A stretch of 64,000 bases of DNA from Sphingosinicella terrae. Its GTDB lineage: Bacteria; Pseudomonadota; Alphaproteobacteria; Sphingomonadales; Sphingomonadaceae. A program made the position numbers and the translations under genes. The stretch is taken from assembly GCF_003347635.1 (NCBI RefSeq), contig NZ_QDFY01000009.1, forward strand, positions 88,893 to 152,892, in the 5' to 3' direction. The notes below the pieces were generated by a model. That model worked only from the letters and a program-made list of their open reading frames with translations, had not been told where the DNA came from and searched no databases. Shown here piece by piece: positions 42,564-51,863 of the stretch. Each line of letters starts with the position of its first letter. Within the stretch, counting starts at the first letter, position 1.

Positions 42564-44642
42564 CTACTCGCCCTCAAGATCCGCGGCCGGCACCGTGAAG
42601 CTGAAGCGCGCGCCGCCCTCGGGCAGGCTCTCGGCCCAGATGCGGCCGCCATGCGACTCGATGATCGTGCGGGAGATGGAAAGGCCGAGGCCCATTCCAG
42701 TGATCTTGTCGGAGACGAAGGCGGTGAACAGGGGGGCGCCGATCTCGCGCAGGCCCTCGCCATTGTCCTCGACGGTGACGAGCAGATGCGCGTCGTCATA
42801 TCGGCTGACGCTCAGCGCCACTCTCGGTCGGTCCGCGGCGGCCGCCGCCTCGACCGCGTTGCGGATGAGGTTCAGAAGGACCTGCTGGATCTGGACCGGG
42901 TCGCCGAGCATGAAGCGGGCGTCGGGGGCGATCCCGGTGACGACGTCCAGGGTCTCCCGCTCGCGCGCGGGGATGCCGAGGGCGATGGCGTCGTCGATCA
43001 CCCTGGCCATGGCGGCGGGGCTCATCGATTTCGGCTCGTTCGACACCATCGCCCGGACGCGCCGGATGATCTCCCCGGCGAACTGGACCTGCTCCTGGGC
43101 TGCGAGCATTCCCACCGCCGCCTGGGCCGCCTGCGGCCCGCCCGCGGCGAGCAGGCGGCGGCTTCCGACGATATAGTTGGAGGCGGCGGCGAGCGGCTGG
43201 TTCAACTCGTGGGCCAGCGTCGCCGCCATCGCGTTCATCGCGGCGAGCCGCGACAGGTGGGAGACCTCCACCTGCAGACGGTCGAGCTCCCGGCGCGCGG
43301 TGACGTCCTGATCGGTGCCATGGAGTCCGACGACGCGGCCGTCCGCGTCTCGCGTCGGCAGCGCTGCGATGAGCCGGTGGCTCTCGGACCCATCCGGGAG
43401 AAGCACTCCGAGCGCGTAGGATTGCGCTTCGCCGGTCTCGACCGCGGCGGCGATCGCCTCGTCGATGGCCGCGCGCGATTCCTCGTCAAGCCAGGACTTG
43501 AACTGGTCCATGGTCGGCGGGCCGTCGGCGGGGTCGCGCCGATAGGTCTCGTAGAGTTGAGGCGACCAGCTGAGCTTCCCGTCGGCGAGGCTGAACGCCC
43601 AGTCGCCGATCTGGCCGATGCGCTGCGCCTCGCTGAGCCGCTGATTGGCGGAGGCGAGCTGGGTCGCGCGCTCTTCGGTGCGACGGAGCAGCGACAGCAG
43701 CCCGAAGACGAAGGTGAGCGTCACCAGGGTGACGAGGATCGAGCCGGCGATGACGTAGCGCCGGCGCTCGGTCACCGGCGCGAGCACGTCCTGCTCCATC
43801 ACGCCGTAGGTGGCGAAGAGCGGATAATCGTCCAGCCGGCGATGGCTGAAATAACGTACCAGTCCGTCGAGGGCGCTGGGGCCGAGATAGGTCCCGTCCG
43901 GATCCGCCCGCTGCCGGCGCATGACCAGCCCGTTGGCGAGGTCCTCGCCGGAGCTGAAGATGTCGCCGGTGCGCCGGGCGCGTGTCACGCCGTCGAGGCC
44001 GATCACCGAGACGACGTCCCGCGGCCGCGTCGACACCGCTGCGTGAAACCCGATCAGCTGCTGCGGCTCGATGTTGATCGCGACCACCCCGGCGAACGCG
44101 CCGTCGCCTGCGTTGAGCCGCCGGGTCAGCCAGATGATCTCCTGGCCGTAGGTCCGCGACGCCGCGGGGCGGCTGACATGGAGCCTGCCCGTGTCGCGGC
44201 CGAGATGCGCGCGAAACGCCTCATGGTTGCGGACATTGCGGCCCGCGACTCTCGGCCCCATCGTCGAGGCGATGATATCGCCGTCGGCATTGGCGATGCT
44301 GAGGCCGAGAAAGGCGTGATTGGCAGCCACCGGGCCGCGGATCGTGGCGGGGCGTTCCGGTGTCCCCCGCAGGGCTGGATCGCCGGAACGATAGCGTTCG
44401 GCGATGTGCAGGGTGGCGATGTCGGCCGCTTCGAGCGTGCGCGCGACATATTGCTCGAGGAGCGTCGCCCGGTTCTGATTCTCCCTGACCGCGGCGGCGA
44501 CGATCTCGTTCCGGTCCTCCCGGAGCCGCTGGAGCGGCGCCGCCCAGCTCACCGCGATGACGAACAGCGCGAACAGCCAGATCAGCAATCGCGTCCTGGC
44601 GCCCGCCGCCCTGGCCGTCCGGGGAAGGACATCCTTCTTCAC
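42564..44642 (-). CDS. Sensor histidine kinase with periplasmic Cache-like and PAS domains
   Basis: 692 residues. TM1 (LLIWLFALFVIAVSW) and TM2 (YVIAGSILVTLVTLTFVFGLLSLL, about 300-325) enclose a periplasmic dCache/PDC-type sensor (ANADGDIIASTMGPRVAGRNVRNHEAF). A PAS domain follows (WAFSLADGKLSWSPQLYETYRRDP), then the phospho-acceptor His478 (ATLAHELNQPLAAASNYIV) and a HATPase with N-box LLNLIRNAVEAA, DNGEG and GMGLGLSISR. The HELNQPL box is of the FixL/DctB-like group. No response regulator gene is adjacent, so it is an orphan kinase beside the motility block. Confidence 0.92.
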   Translation of the reverse strand: MKKDVLPRTARAAGARTRLLIWLFALFVIAVSWAAPLQRLREDRNEIVAAAVRENQNRATLLEQYVARTLEAADIATLHIAERYRSGDPALRGTPERPATIRGPVAANHAFLGLSIANADGDIIASTMGPRVAGRNVRNHEAFRAHLGRDTGRLHVSRPAASRTYGQEIIWLTRRLNAGDGAFAGVVAINIEPQQLIGFHAAVSTRPRDVVSVIGLDGVTRARRTGDIFSSGEDLANGLVMRRQRADPDGTYLGPSALDGLVRYFSHRRLDDYPLFATYGVMEQDVLAPVTERRRYVIAGSILVTLVTLTFVFGLLSLLRRTEERATQLASANQRLSEAQRIGQIGDWAFSLADGKLSWSPQLYETYRRDPADGPPTMDQFKSWLDEESRAAIDEAIAAAVETGEAQSYALGVLLPDGSESHRLIAALPTRDADGRVVGLHGTDQDVTARRELDRLQVEVSHLSRLAAMNAMAATLAHELNQPLAAASNYIVGSRRLLAAGGPQAAQAAVGMLAAQEQVQFAGEIIRRVRAMVSNEPKSMSPAAMARVIDDAIALGIPARERETLDVVTGIAPDARFMLGDPVQIQQVLLNLIRNAVEAAAAADRPRVALSVSRYDDAHLLVTVEDNGEGLREIGAPLFTAFVSDKITGMGLGLSISRTIIESHGGRIWAESLPEGGARFSFTVPAADLEGE

Positions 44643-44700
44643 GTCTTCCCGGTTTAGGCGGCCGGCCGGGGCGCGGCAATCATTGTCGCGTTCGGGCGGC

Positions 44701-45060
44701 TCAGGCCGCCATCGTCTCCGGCGCCAGCCCCTCGATGATCAGGCGATTGACGCCGATCAGATCTTCGATCGACTCGCGCCCGGCGACGACGTCGCTGGTG
44801 AAACGGTCGACCCACAAAGCGAGCGAGATGATGCTCGCCCGCAGCGAGGGCGCGAGCGCGTTTCCGGGACTGCCGCAATCGGTGGAGAAGGTGCTCCACA
44901 TCTCGCGGTTGCGATGGAGGATCGGCATCAGCGCGGCGCCCTTGAGGCCGCTGTCCCGTGCGGCGATCATCTCGCCGGTAATCTGTCCGACGAGGCGATA
45001 CTCGGTCGCGCGGGGGTTTTCGGCGATGGTCCTGACGCGTTGGTAAGCGGTGAGCGACAT
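44701..45060 (-). CDS. flaF: Flagellar biosynthesis regulator FlaF
   Basis: 119 residues, all helical, matching alphaproteobacterial FlaF: AYQRVRTIAENPRATEYRLVGQITGEMIAA, NREMWSTFSTDCGSPGNALAPSLRASIISLALWVDRFT. FlaF acts with FlbT in flagellin expression and secretion. No flagellin gene is in the window. It is transcribed away from motA, and marks the left edge of the motility region. Confidence 0.92.
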   Translation of the reverse strand: MSLTAYQRVRTIAENPRATEYRLVGQITGEMIAARDSGLKGAALMPILHRNREMWSTFSTDCGSPGNALAPSLRASIISLALWVDRFTSDVVAGRESIEDLIGVNRLIIEGLAPETMAA

Positions 45061-45235
45061 CGATCAAGGCTCCTGGCTTTTCCCTCATTCTAGACGATTT
45101 TCCGAAACCCGCGGCCTTGGCGGTCATATCGGCGCCTCCCGGCCTTCCCGAACCGTCGGCCGAGCGTCGGATCGGACGCGATGGAGCAGGCGCGGATGCC
45201 CTGCGGAAAACTGTGCGGGTCGCAACGCCGCCCCC

Positions 45236-45252
45236 CAAATTCTTCCTATAAC
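45236..45252 (+). promoter_or_regulatory. Putative flagellar promoter motif before motA
   Basis: AAATTCTTCCTATAAC, 36 bases before the motA ATG. Nearly the same string precedes flgC, fliN and flgI. Position fits a -10 type element of an alternative sigma factor or an activator site; no common -35 element was evident. Confidence 0.55.
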
Positions 45253-45287
45253 TGAATTGTCCCGACGGTCGGGCTGCCGGAACCCCC

Positions 45288-46172
45288 ATGATAAACGCTA
45301 TCGGATTCATCGTCATATTCGGCTGCGTCTTCGGCAGCTTCATCCTCGCCGGCGGCAATATGGAGATCGTTCTCCATGCGCTCCCGCACGAGATGATGGC
45401 GATCGCCGGCGCCGCCATCGGCGCGTTCGTCGTCGGCAACTCGCTGCCGACGGTGAAGAAGGCCGGTCGGGGAATCGTTCAGGCCTTCAAGGGCGCGCGC
45501 TGGAAGGACGACGATTATCGCGATCTCCTGACCTTGCTGTTCGCGCTGCTCGCGACCTTCAAGAAAGGCGGCGCCACCGCGATCGAGAAGCATCTCGACG
45601 ATCCCGCCGAAAGCCCGATCTTCTCGCGCTACCCGCGCATCCTCGCCGACCATCACCTGGTCGAGTTCGTCTGCGACTATCTGCGGATGATGACCGTCAA
45701 CTTCGAGGACCCGCACCAGCTGGCCGAGGCGATGGAGTCCGATATCGAGCGCCACCATCACGAGGAGCTCGCCCCGCAGCACGCGCTCCAGGTCATGGCC
45801 GACGGCCTTCCCGCGATCGGGATCGTCGCCGCCGTGCTCGGCGTGATCAAGACGATGGGATCGATCGACCAGCCGACCGAGATCCTCGGCGCGATGATCG
45901 GCGGCGCCCTCGTCGGCACCTTCCTCGGCGTGCTCCTTTCCTACTGCGTGGTCGGCCCGATCGCGAGCAAGCTGCTCGGCGTCGTCGAGGCCGACAGCGG
46001 CCCCTTCCACATCGCGAAGACGGCGATCGTCGCCTACGCGCAGGGCGTCCCTACCCAGGTGGCGGTGGAGATAGCGCGCCGCATGACGCCTTCGCTCCAC
46101 GCCCCCACCTTCCAGCAACTCGAGAGCGCCCTCGACGAGGCCAAGGATGAACTCAATGCCCTCCCAGCCTGA
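45288..46172 (+). CDS. motA: Flagellar motor stator protein MotA
   Basis: 294 residues. Two N-terminal membrane helices (IGFIVIFGCVFGSFILAGG; MMAIAGAAIGAFVVGN), a cytoplasmic loop with charged residues that meets FliG, then two more helices (ADGLPAIGIVAAVLGVIKTMG with the conserved Pro, and LGAMIGGALVGTFLGVLLSY). It forms the proton channel of the stator with MotB. Its gene opens a long operon: the next start lies inside its 3' end. MotB is encoded 6.5 kb downstream, after the chemotaxis genes. Confidence 0.96.
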   Translation: MINAIGFIVIFGCVFGSFILAGGNMEIVLHALPHEMMAIAGAAIGAFVVGNSLPTVKKAGRGIVQAFKGARWKDDDYRDLLTLLFALLATFKKGGATAIEKHLDDPAESPIFSRYPRILADHHLVEFVCDYLRMMTVNFEDPHQLAEAMESDIERHHHEELAPQHALQVMADGLPAIGIVAAVLGVIKTMGSIDQPTEILGAMIGGALVGTFLGVLLSYCVVGPIASKLLGVVEADSGPFHIAKTAIVAYAQGVPTQVAVEIARRMTPSLHAPTFQQLESALDEAKDELNALPA

Positions 46173-46470
46173 CGCCCTTCCGGACGACCACAAGGTGACG
46201 CTGCCCGCCCAGGCCGGCACCGTGACCGCGGAGGATCTTCGCGTCGGCCTCGTCCTTGCCGCCGATCTCGACCGCGCGCTTCGTATCGATGCCTCGCAGG
46301 TGGAGAGCCTCGGCCAAGCCGTCCTGCAGCTGCTCGTCGCCGCGCGAGCCGAGGCCGAGCGCGCCTCGCTGCCTTTCGAGATCGTCAGCCCGAGCCCAGC
46401 CTTCATCGAGCGCGTGAGCCTTTGCGGGCTTGGCCAGACGCTCGGAATACAGACCGAAAAGGATCAGTAA
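46156..46470 (+). CDS. STAS-domain protein (chemotaxis-linked)
   Basis: About 104 residues from ATG 46156 (an in-frame ATG lies 9 bases earlier), overlapping motA by 17 bases. The sequence VTAEDLRVGLVLAADLDRALRIDASQVESLGQAVLQLLVAARAEAE...FEIVSPSPAFIERVSLCGLG has the strand-helix order of a STAS domain; DASQVESLG holds the position used for serine phosphorylation in SpoIIAA-type proteins (here Ser in DAS). Small STAS proteins head che operons in several alphaproteobacteria but their role is unclear. Confidence 0.78.
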   Translation: MPSQPDALPDDHKVTLPAQAGTVTAEDLRVGLVLAADLDRALRIDASQVESLGQAVLQLLVAARAEAERASLPFEIVSPSPAFIERVSLCGLGQTLGIQTEKDQ

Positions 46471-46471
46471 C

Positions 46472-46837
46472 GTGAGCAAGCTCATCCTCACCGTCGACGA
46501 TTCGGCGAGCATGCGAATGCTCCTGAAGGCGTCGCTCACCGCCCAGGGCTTCAGGATAGAGAGCGCCAATGACGGCGTCCACGGCCTGGAGCGCATGCAG
46601 GAGGTCGAGCCCGACCTGCTGATCACCGACATCAACATGCCGAACATGGACGGCTTCGAGCTGATCGAGGCGGTGCGGGCGATGCCGCGGTTCCGCGGCA
46701 CGCCGATCCTCGTCCTGTCGACCGAATTCTCCGACGACAAGAAGGCGCGCGCCCGCTCGGCCGGCGCCACCGGATGGATCACCAAGCCGTTCGATCCGGC
46801 CAAGCTGGGGGCGGCGATCCGCCGGGTGTGCCCGTGA
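46472..46837 (+). CDS. cheY: Chemotaxis response regulator CheY (first copy)
   Basis: 121 residues from GTG 46472. Single receiver domain with the acidic pair DD (9-10), phospho-acceptor Asp53 (LLITDINMPNMDG), Ser/Thr switch in VLSTEF and Lys105 (WITKPFDP). Phosphorylated by CheA, it binds the flagellar switch. It overlaps the cheA start (GTGA). Confidence 0.95.
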   Translation: MSKLILTVDDSASMRMLLKASLTAQGFRIESANDGVHGLERMQEVEPDLLITDINMPNMDGFELIEAVRAMPRFRGTPILVLSTEFSDDKKARARSAGATGWITKPFDPAKLGAAIRRVCP

Positions 46838-49071
46838 GCGACGAACTCGACGAAATCCAGGCGATCTTCTTCGAAGAGTGCGTCGAAGGCCTCGCGACGG
46901 CCGAGGCAGGCCTGTCCGAAATGGCCGCGGGCGATGCCTCGGCCGAGGTCATCGCCGGCGTGTTCCGGGCCGTCCACTCGATCAAGGGCGGCTCCGGCGC
47001 TTTCGGCCACACCGCCTTGCTCACCTTCTCGCACCGCTTCGAGAACGTGCTGGACGAGGTGCGTGCCGGGGCGATCCCGCCGACGGCCGAAGTCGTCAAG
47101 GTGATGCTCGGCGCGTTCGACATCCTGTCGGACCATGTCGCCGCGGCGCGCGAGCAGTCCGCGCCGCCTGCCGATGAGTCCGTGCTGGGCGCGCTCGACG
47201 ACCTCCTGGCCAACAAGGGCGCCGGCGCCTCGGCGCCGCCGGCTGCCGCTGCCCCGCCCCCGGCCCCGGCCACGTCACCGGCCGCCCCGTCGGCGGCGGT
47301 CCCGGACGGCGACGAGTTCGGTTTCGTCCCGGTCGCCGCGGCGGTCGAGGAGTTCGATCCGTTCGGCTTCGAGCCGGTCGCGGTGTCGCTCGACGAGGTC
47401 GTCGAGCTCGATCCGTCCGACTGGACCGTTCGCTTCGGGCCGTCGCGCGAGGCCCTCGCCAATGGCGGCGAGCCGATCCTCGTCATCCGCGAGCTCGAGC
47501 GGCTCGGCGGACGCGTCGAACGGGTCGATGGCTCGTCGCTGCCGGACCTGCGCGATCTCGACCCGGAGAACAGCTATTTCGTCTGGACGCTCTCGGTCCC
47601 CGGATCGGTCGCCGAGACCGAGATTGCCGAATGCTTCGATTTCGTGGCGCCCGACTCGCTGATCGAGATCGTGCGCACCGAGGCCGCCGCGCCGGCGGTC
47701 CGGATCGAGCCGGCCCTTCCGGAGCCGGCGCCGCTCGCGTTGGTCGCGGAGGAGATCATCACCGTCCATGCGCCGCCGGTCGCCGAGGCGCCGCCCGCGC
47801 CCGTGCCGGCGCCCGCCCCGGCGATCGAGCCGACGCCCGCCGCCCCGGCCGGAGAGCGCTCCGAGCGCGCATCGGACCAGCCCTCGCAGACCATCCGCGT
47901 CGATCTCAGCAAGCTCGACCAGCTGCTCAATCTGGTCGGCGAGCTCGTCATCCGCGGCTCGATCCTCGCCGACCGGCTGTCCCCGGCCGACCAGGAAAGG
48001 GTCGAGCTGCCTCAGCTCTCGCGCCTGACCCGGCAGATCCAGGACAGCGTCATGTCGCTGCGCGCGCAGCCGATCAAGCAGGCCTTCTCGCGGGTGCCGA
48101 GGATGCTTCGCGATCTTTCGGCGGAAACCGGAAAGCAGGTCGTGCTCGACGTCGCCGGCGAGACCACCGAGGTCGACAAGAGCGTCATCGAGAAGATCGG
48201 CGATCCGCTCACCCACATGATCCGCAACGCGGTCGATCACGGCATCGAGCCGCCGGAAGAACGGATCGCCAAGGGCAAGCCGGCCGAGGGCATCGTCCAC
48301 GTCTCGGCCGAGCAGAAGGGCGCCCGCATCCTGGTTCGGGTCAGCGACAATGGCCGCGGCATCGACCGCGCCCGCGTCAAGGCCAAGGCGATCGAGAAGG
48401 GCATCGTCGCGCCCGACGCCCAGCTTTCCGACGAGGAGATCGACCAGCTGATCTGCGCGCCCGGCTTCTCGACGGCCGAGACCATCTCGAACATCTCCGG
48501 CCGCGGCGTCGGCATGGACGTGGTCCGCTCCAACGTCGAGGCGCTCGGCGGCCGGGTCGAGATCAGCTCCGTGCCGGGCGAAGGCACCGCCTTCACCATG
48601 ATCCTGCCGCTGACCCTGGCCATTCTCGACGGCATGGTCGTGCGGCTGGCCGGCCAGCGCTACGTCCTTCCGCTGGCGAGCGTGGTCGAATCGGTACGTC
48701 CCGAGCCGGGCCAGGTCCAGCGGGCGACGCCGACCAGCGAGGTGATCGAGCTGCGCGGCTCCTACCTGCCGGTCCGGCGGCTGACCGACTTCTTCGGCCT
48801 CGGCCGCGGACTCGAGCACCGGCCGGAGGATTGCCTGGTCATCGTCGTCGAGAGCGACACGGCGGGGCTGGTCGGCCTGATGGTCGACACGATCGACGAC
48901 CGCCGCGAGGTGGTGCTCAAGAGCCTCGACCAGAATCTCCACCCGATCCGCGGTCTCGGCGGCGCCACCATCCTCGGCGACGGCTCGATCGCGCTCATCC
49001 TCGACGTCGAGGCGATCGTGTCGGCGTCCTCTCCCACCTCCAAGCACAATCTCAAAGGACTGGCAGCATGA
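46834..49071 (+). CDS. cheA: Chemotaxis histidine kinase CheA
   Basis: 745 residues from GTG 46834, which overlaps the cheY stop. P1 domain with His48 (AVHSIKGGSGAFG), an Ala/Pro-rich linker, a middle domain around 180-300 of unclear type, a second Ala/Pro linker, then dimerisation (LDQLLNLVGELVIRG), the kinase domain (HMIRNAVDHGIEPPEER, DNGRGID, GRGVGMDVV) and a C-terminal CheW-like domain. It relays signals from chemoreceptors to CheY and CheB. The cheW ATG overlaps its stop. Confidence 0.96.
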   Translation: MSDELDEIQAIFFEECVEGLATAEAGLSEMAAGDASAEVIAGVFRAVHSIKGGSGAFGHTALLTFSHRFENVLDEVRAGAIPPTAEVVKVMLGAFDILSDHVAAAREQSAPPADESVLGALDDLLANKGAGASAPPAAAAPPPAPATSPAAPSAAVPDGDEFGFVPVAAAVEEFDPFGFEPVAVSLDEVVELDPSDWTVRFGPSREALANGGEPILVIRELERLGGRVERVDGSSLPDLRDLDPENSYFVWTLSVPGSVAETEIAECFDFVAPDSLIEIVRTEAAAPAVRIEPALPEPAPLALVAEEIITVHAPPVAEAPPAPVPAPAPAIEPTPAAPAGERSERASDQPSQTIRVDLSKLDQLLNLVGELVIRGSILADRLSPADQERVELPQLSRLTRQIQDSVMSLRAQPIKQAFSRVPRMLRDLSAETGKQVVLDVAGETTEVDKSVIEKIGDPLTHMIRNAVDHGIEPPEERIAKGKPAEGIVHVSAEQKGARILVRVSDNGRGIDRARVKAKAIEKGIVAPDAQLSDEEIDQLICAPGFSTAETISNISGRGVGMDVVRSNVEALGGRVEISSVPGEGTAFTMILPLTLAILDGMVVRLAGQRYVLPLASVVESVRPEPGQVQRATPTSEVIELRGSYLPVRRLTDFFGLGRGLEHRPEDCLVIVVESDTAGLVGLMVDTIDDRREVVLKSLDQNLHPIRGLGGATILGDGSIALILDVEAIVSASSPTSKHNLKGLAA

Positions 49072-49556
49072 GCGCGACCGACAGCGGCGAACGCAAGATC
49101 GTCACCTTCTCCCTGGGCGACCGCATGTTCGGCATCGACATGCGGACCCTCATTGAAATCCGCGAATGGGAAGCGCCGACGCCGCTGCCCAAGGTCCCGG
49201 CCTATATCAAGGGCGTCGCCAATCTGCGCGGCACCGTCATCCCGATCGTCGGGCTGGCGGAGCGCCTGGGCTGGGAGCCGAGCGTGCCGCATGCGCGCTC
49301 CTGCATCCTGGTCGTCAGCATCGGCGGCAAGCAGGCCGGCTTCCTCGTCGACGAGGTCGCCGACATCGTGCTCATCAAGGGGAGCGAGATCCAGCCGGCA
49401 CCGGAGATCGAGATCGACGAGCCGGGGGTGATCGCCGGCCTCGTCCAGGTCGGCGCGCGCGACCATGACGATGCCGCCAACGAGGCCGGCTCGATGGTGC
49501 TGCTCCTCGACCTCGATTCGCTGAACGTCATCCGCCAGATGGAGCTCGCGGCGTGA
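49068..49556 (+). CDS. cheW: Chemotaxis coupling protein CheW
   Basis: 162 residues, one CheW domain: VTFSLGDRMFGIDMRTLIEIREW, LPKVPAYIKGVANLRGTVIPIVGLAERLG, VDEVADIVLIKGSEIQP. It links chemoreceptors to CheA. Starts inside the cheA stop and ends inside the cheR start, so translation is coupled on both sides. Confidence 0.96.
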   Translation: MSATDSGERKIVTFSLGDRMFGIDMRTLIEIREWEAPTPLPKVPAYIKGVANLRGTVIPIVGLAERLGWEPSVPHARSCILVVSIGGKQAGFLVDEVADIVLIKGSEIQPAPEIEIDEPGVIAGLVQVGARDHDDAANEAGSMVLLLDLDSLNVIRQMELAA

Positions 49557-50428
49557 GCCAAGCCGCCGCCTCTTCCTCGGCCGGCGAGGCGCCCGGCGAG
49601 TCCGAGCTCGGCGCCGCCGAGTTCGCGGCGATCGCGGCGATCATGCAGCGCGAGGCCCGGATTCACCTCAGCGACGCGAAGCGGACCCTGGTCCATTCGC
49701 GGCTGAGCCGGCGCCTGCGCGAGCGGCGGCTCGCCACCTTCCGCGACTATGTCGCGATGGTGCAGCACGACGCCGAGGAGCGGGCGACGATGGTGGTCGC
49801 GCTGACCACCAACCACACCCATTTCTTCCGCGAGGCGCACCACTTCGATCATTTCCGCGAGACGCTGATGCCCGAGCTGAAGCGGGCCGCCAGCGCCCGG
49901 CCGGTGCGGATCTGGTCGGCCGGCTGCTCCAGCGGCGAGGAGCCCTACACGATCGCCATGTGCCTGCTCGGGCGCGACCGCACCGCGGCGGCGTGGCTGC
50001 GCCAGGCCGACGTGCGGATCCTCGCCACCGACATCTCCACGCCGATGGTCGAGGCGACGAGGCGCGGCGTCTACGGCGCCGCCGCGGCGGAAGCCATTCC
50101 CGAGCCCTATCGCAGCGCCTGGCTGCGGCCGTCGCCCCAGGGTGTCGAGATCGCGCCCGAAGCCCGGGCGCTGGTCACCGCCCGGCCGCTCAACCTGTTC
50201 GAGCCTTGGCCGATGAGGCAGCGTTACGATGCGATCTTCTGCCGGAACGTCATGATCTATTTCGACGATGCGGCGAAGGCCGAGCTGGAGCTGCGCCTGG
50301 CCGATCGTCTCGCGCCGGGCGGCTTTCTCTATATCGGCCATTCCGAGCGCCTGATCGGCCCGGCCGCGCAGAAGCTCGGCCTGTGCGGCCAGACCCTCTA
50401 TGCCCATGCCCAGGAGGCTTCCCGATGA
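49553..50428 (+). CDS. cheR: Chemotaxis methyltransferase CheR
   Basis: 291 residues from GTG 49553. N-terminal helical domain (LVHSRLSRRLRERRLATFRDYVAMV), then the SAM-binding domain with TTNHTHFFREAHHF, WSAGCSSGEEPYTIAM, DISTPMVEATRRGVYG and RYDAIFCRNVMIYFD. It methylates glutamates of chemoreceptors for adaptation, opposed by CheB. Its stop overlaps the cheB ATG. Confidence 0.96.
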   Translation: MSQAAASSSAGEAPGESELGAAEFAAIAAIMQREARIHLSDAKRTLVHSRLSRRLRERRLATFRDYVAMVQHDAEERATMVVALTTNHTHFFREAHHFDHFRETLMPELKRAASARPVRIWSAGCSSGEEPYTIAMCLLGRDRTAAAWLRQADVRILATDISTPMVEATRRGVYGAAAAEAIPEPYRSAWLRPSPQGVEIAPEARALVTARPLNLFEPWPMRQRYDAIFCRNVMIYFDDAAKAELELRLADRLAPGGFLYIGHSERLIGPAAQKLGLCGQTLYAHAQEASR

Positions 50429-51450
50429 CCGCCGCCCCCGTCAGGGTGCTGGTGGTCGACGACAGCGCCAGCATGCGCGCCGCCTTGAACCGGATCCTTT
50501 CGGCCGATCCCGAGATCGAGGTCGTCGGCCTCGCCCCGGAGCCGCACGCGGCGCGGGCGATGATCAAGGATCTCAACCCCGACGTCGTCACCCTCGACGT
50601 CGAGATGCCCGGCATGGACGGACTCTCCTTCCTCGAGAAGATCATGCGGCTGCGGCCGATGCCGGTGGTGATGTGCTCGACGCTCACCGCGCGCGGCACC
50701 GAGGTGACGATCGAGGCGCTCCGGCTGGGCGCGGTCGATTTCATCGCCAAGCCGGCCGGCAACCCGCTCGAGGTGGCGCGCGATGCGGAGCTGCTTCGGA
50801 CCAAGGTCAAGTCGGCGGCGCGCAGCCGGGTGCGTCATCAGATGGCGCCGGCCCGGGCGCCGATGGCGGCGTCGGCGAAGGGGATGCGGGACGTCGTCAT
50901 CGGCATCGGCTCGTCCACCGGCGGCGTCGAAGCGCTCTTCTCGCTGATCGCGTCGCTGCCGCCCGATTGTCCGCCGGTGATGATCGTCCAGCACATGCCT
51001 GCCGGCTTCACCACTGGCTTTGCCGGCCGGTTGAACGCGGAAAGCGCCGTCACCGTCGTCGAAGCCGGCGACGGCGCGCCGGTCGAGCGGGGAACCGTCT
51101 ATATTGCACCTGGAGGCGAGCGGCACATGGAGCTGAGCCCCGGCCAGCGCCGCATCAGGCTCAGCGCTGCCGATCCGGTGGGCGGGCATCGCCCCTCGGT
51201 CGATGTGCTGTTCAATTCCATGGTCCGGCTCGGGAAGGGAGCCGTCGGCGTCATCCTCACCGGGATGGGCGCGGACGGGGCCGCCGGGCTGCTGGCGATG
51301 CGATGCGCCGGCGCCCGCACCCTGGGCCAGAATGCCGAGAGCTGCGTCGTCTACGGGATGCCTCGCGCCGCCTTCGAGCTGGGCGCCGTGGAACGCCAGC
51401 TCAGTCTATCCGCAATGCCCGAGGCGATCCTCGCGGCCTGTCGTTCTTGA
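50425..51450 (+). CDS. cheB: Chemotaxis methylesterase/deamidase CheB
   Basis: 341 residues. Receiver domain with phospho-acceptor Asp58 (VTLDVEMPGMDG) and Lys109 (IAKPAG), a linker, then the esterase domain with the triad Ser164 (GSSTGG), His190 (MIVQHMP) and Asp284 (TGMGADGA). It removes methyl groups from receptors. Domain order and length are normal for the family. Confidence 0.96.
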   Translation: MTAAPVRVLVVDDSASMRAALNRILSADPEIEVVGLAPEPHAARAMIKDLNPDVVTLDVEMPGMDGLSFLEKIMRLRPMPVVMCSTLTARGTEVTIEALRLGAVDFIAKPAGNPLEVARDAELLRTKVKSAARSRVRHQMAPARAPMAASAKGMRDVVIGIGSSTGGVEALFSLIASLPPDCPPVMIVQHMPAGFTTGFAGRLNAESAVTVVEAGDGAPVERGTVYIAPGGERHMELSPGQRRIRLSAADPVGGHRPSVDVLFNSMVRLGKGAVGVILTGMGADGAAGLLAMRCAGARTLGQNAESCVVYGMPRAAFELGAVERQLSLSAMPEAILAACRS

Positions 51451-51466
51451 GTTTGAGGGAAGCCTG

Positions 51467-51856
51467 ATGCCAGCTGCATCCGCAATCAAGGTTATGGTGG
51501 TCGACGACCAGGCCAGCATGCGCGCGATGATCCGCCGCGCGCTGCAGGACTTCGGGTTCAAGGACGTGCGCGACAAGCCGAGCGGGCCGGAGGCCCTGGC
51601 CGCCGTCCGCGCCGACCGGGTCCACCTGATCATCTCCGACTTCAACATGCCGGAGATGGACGGGATCCAGCTGCTCGAGCAGGTCCGCGGCGATCCCGTC
51701 ATCGGCAAGACCGTGTTCATCATGCTGACCGGCTCGTCGGACCGCGAGATCGTGCAGAAGGCCGCGGCGCTCGGGGTCAACAACTATCTGGTCAAGCCGT
51801 TCGCGCCGGCCGTGCTGAAGGAGAAGATCGAGCGCGTCTTCGGCGAGCTGACTTGA
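51467..51856 (+). CDS. cheY: Chemotaxis response regulator CheY (second copy)
   Basis: 129 residues from ATG 51467 (GAGGGA upstream). Receiver domain with DD at 13-14, phospho-acceptor Asp58 (LIISDFNMPEMDG), Thr in MLTGSSDRE and Lys110 (YLVKPFAP). Closer to the enterobacterial-type CheY (FKDVRDKPSGPEAL) than the first copy, so this may be the motor-binding regulator while the other acts as a phosphate sink. Which does which is inference. Confidence 0.94.
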   Translation: MPAASAIKVMVVDDQASMRAMIRRALQDFGFKDVRDKPSGPEALAAVRADRVHLIISDFNMPEMDGIQLLEQVRGDPVIGKTVFIMLTGSSDREIVQKAAALGVNNYLVKPFAPAVLKEKIERVFGELT

Positions 51857-51863
51857 GCTCGCC

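Noticed and set aside
45061..45287. Sigma-54 promoter before motA
   Set aside because: No TGGCAC-N5-TTGC string with correct GG/GC spacing could be found here or before flgC.
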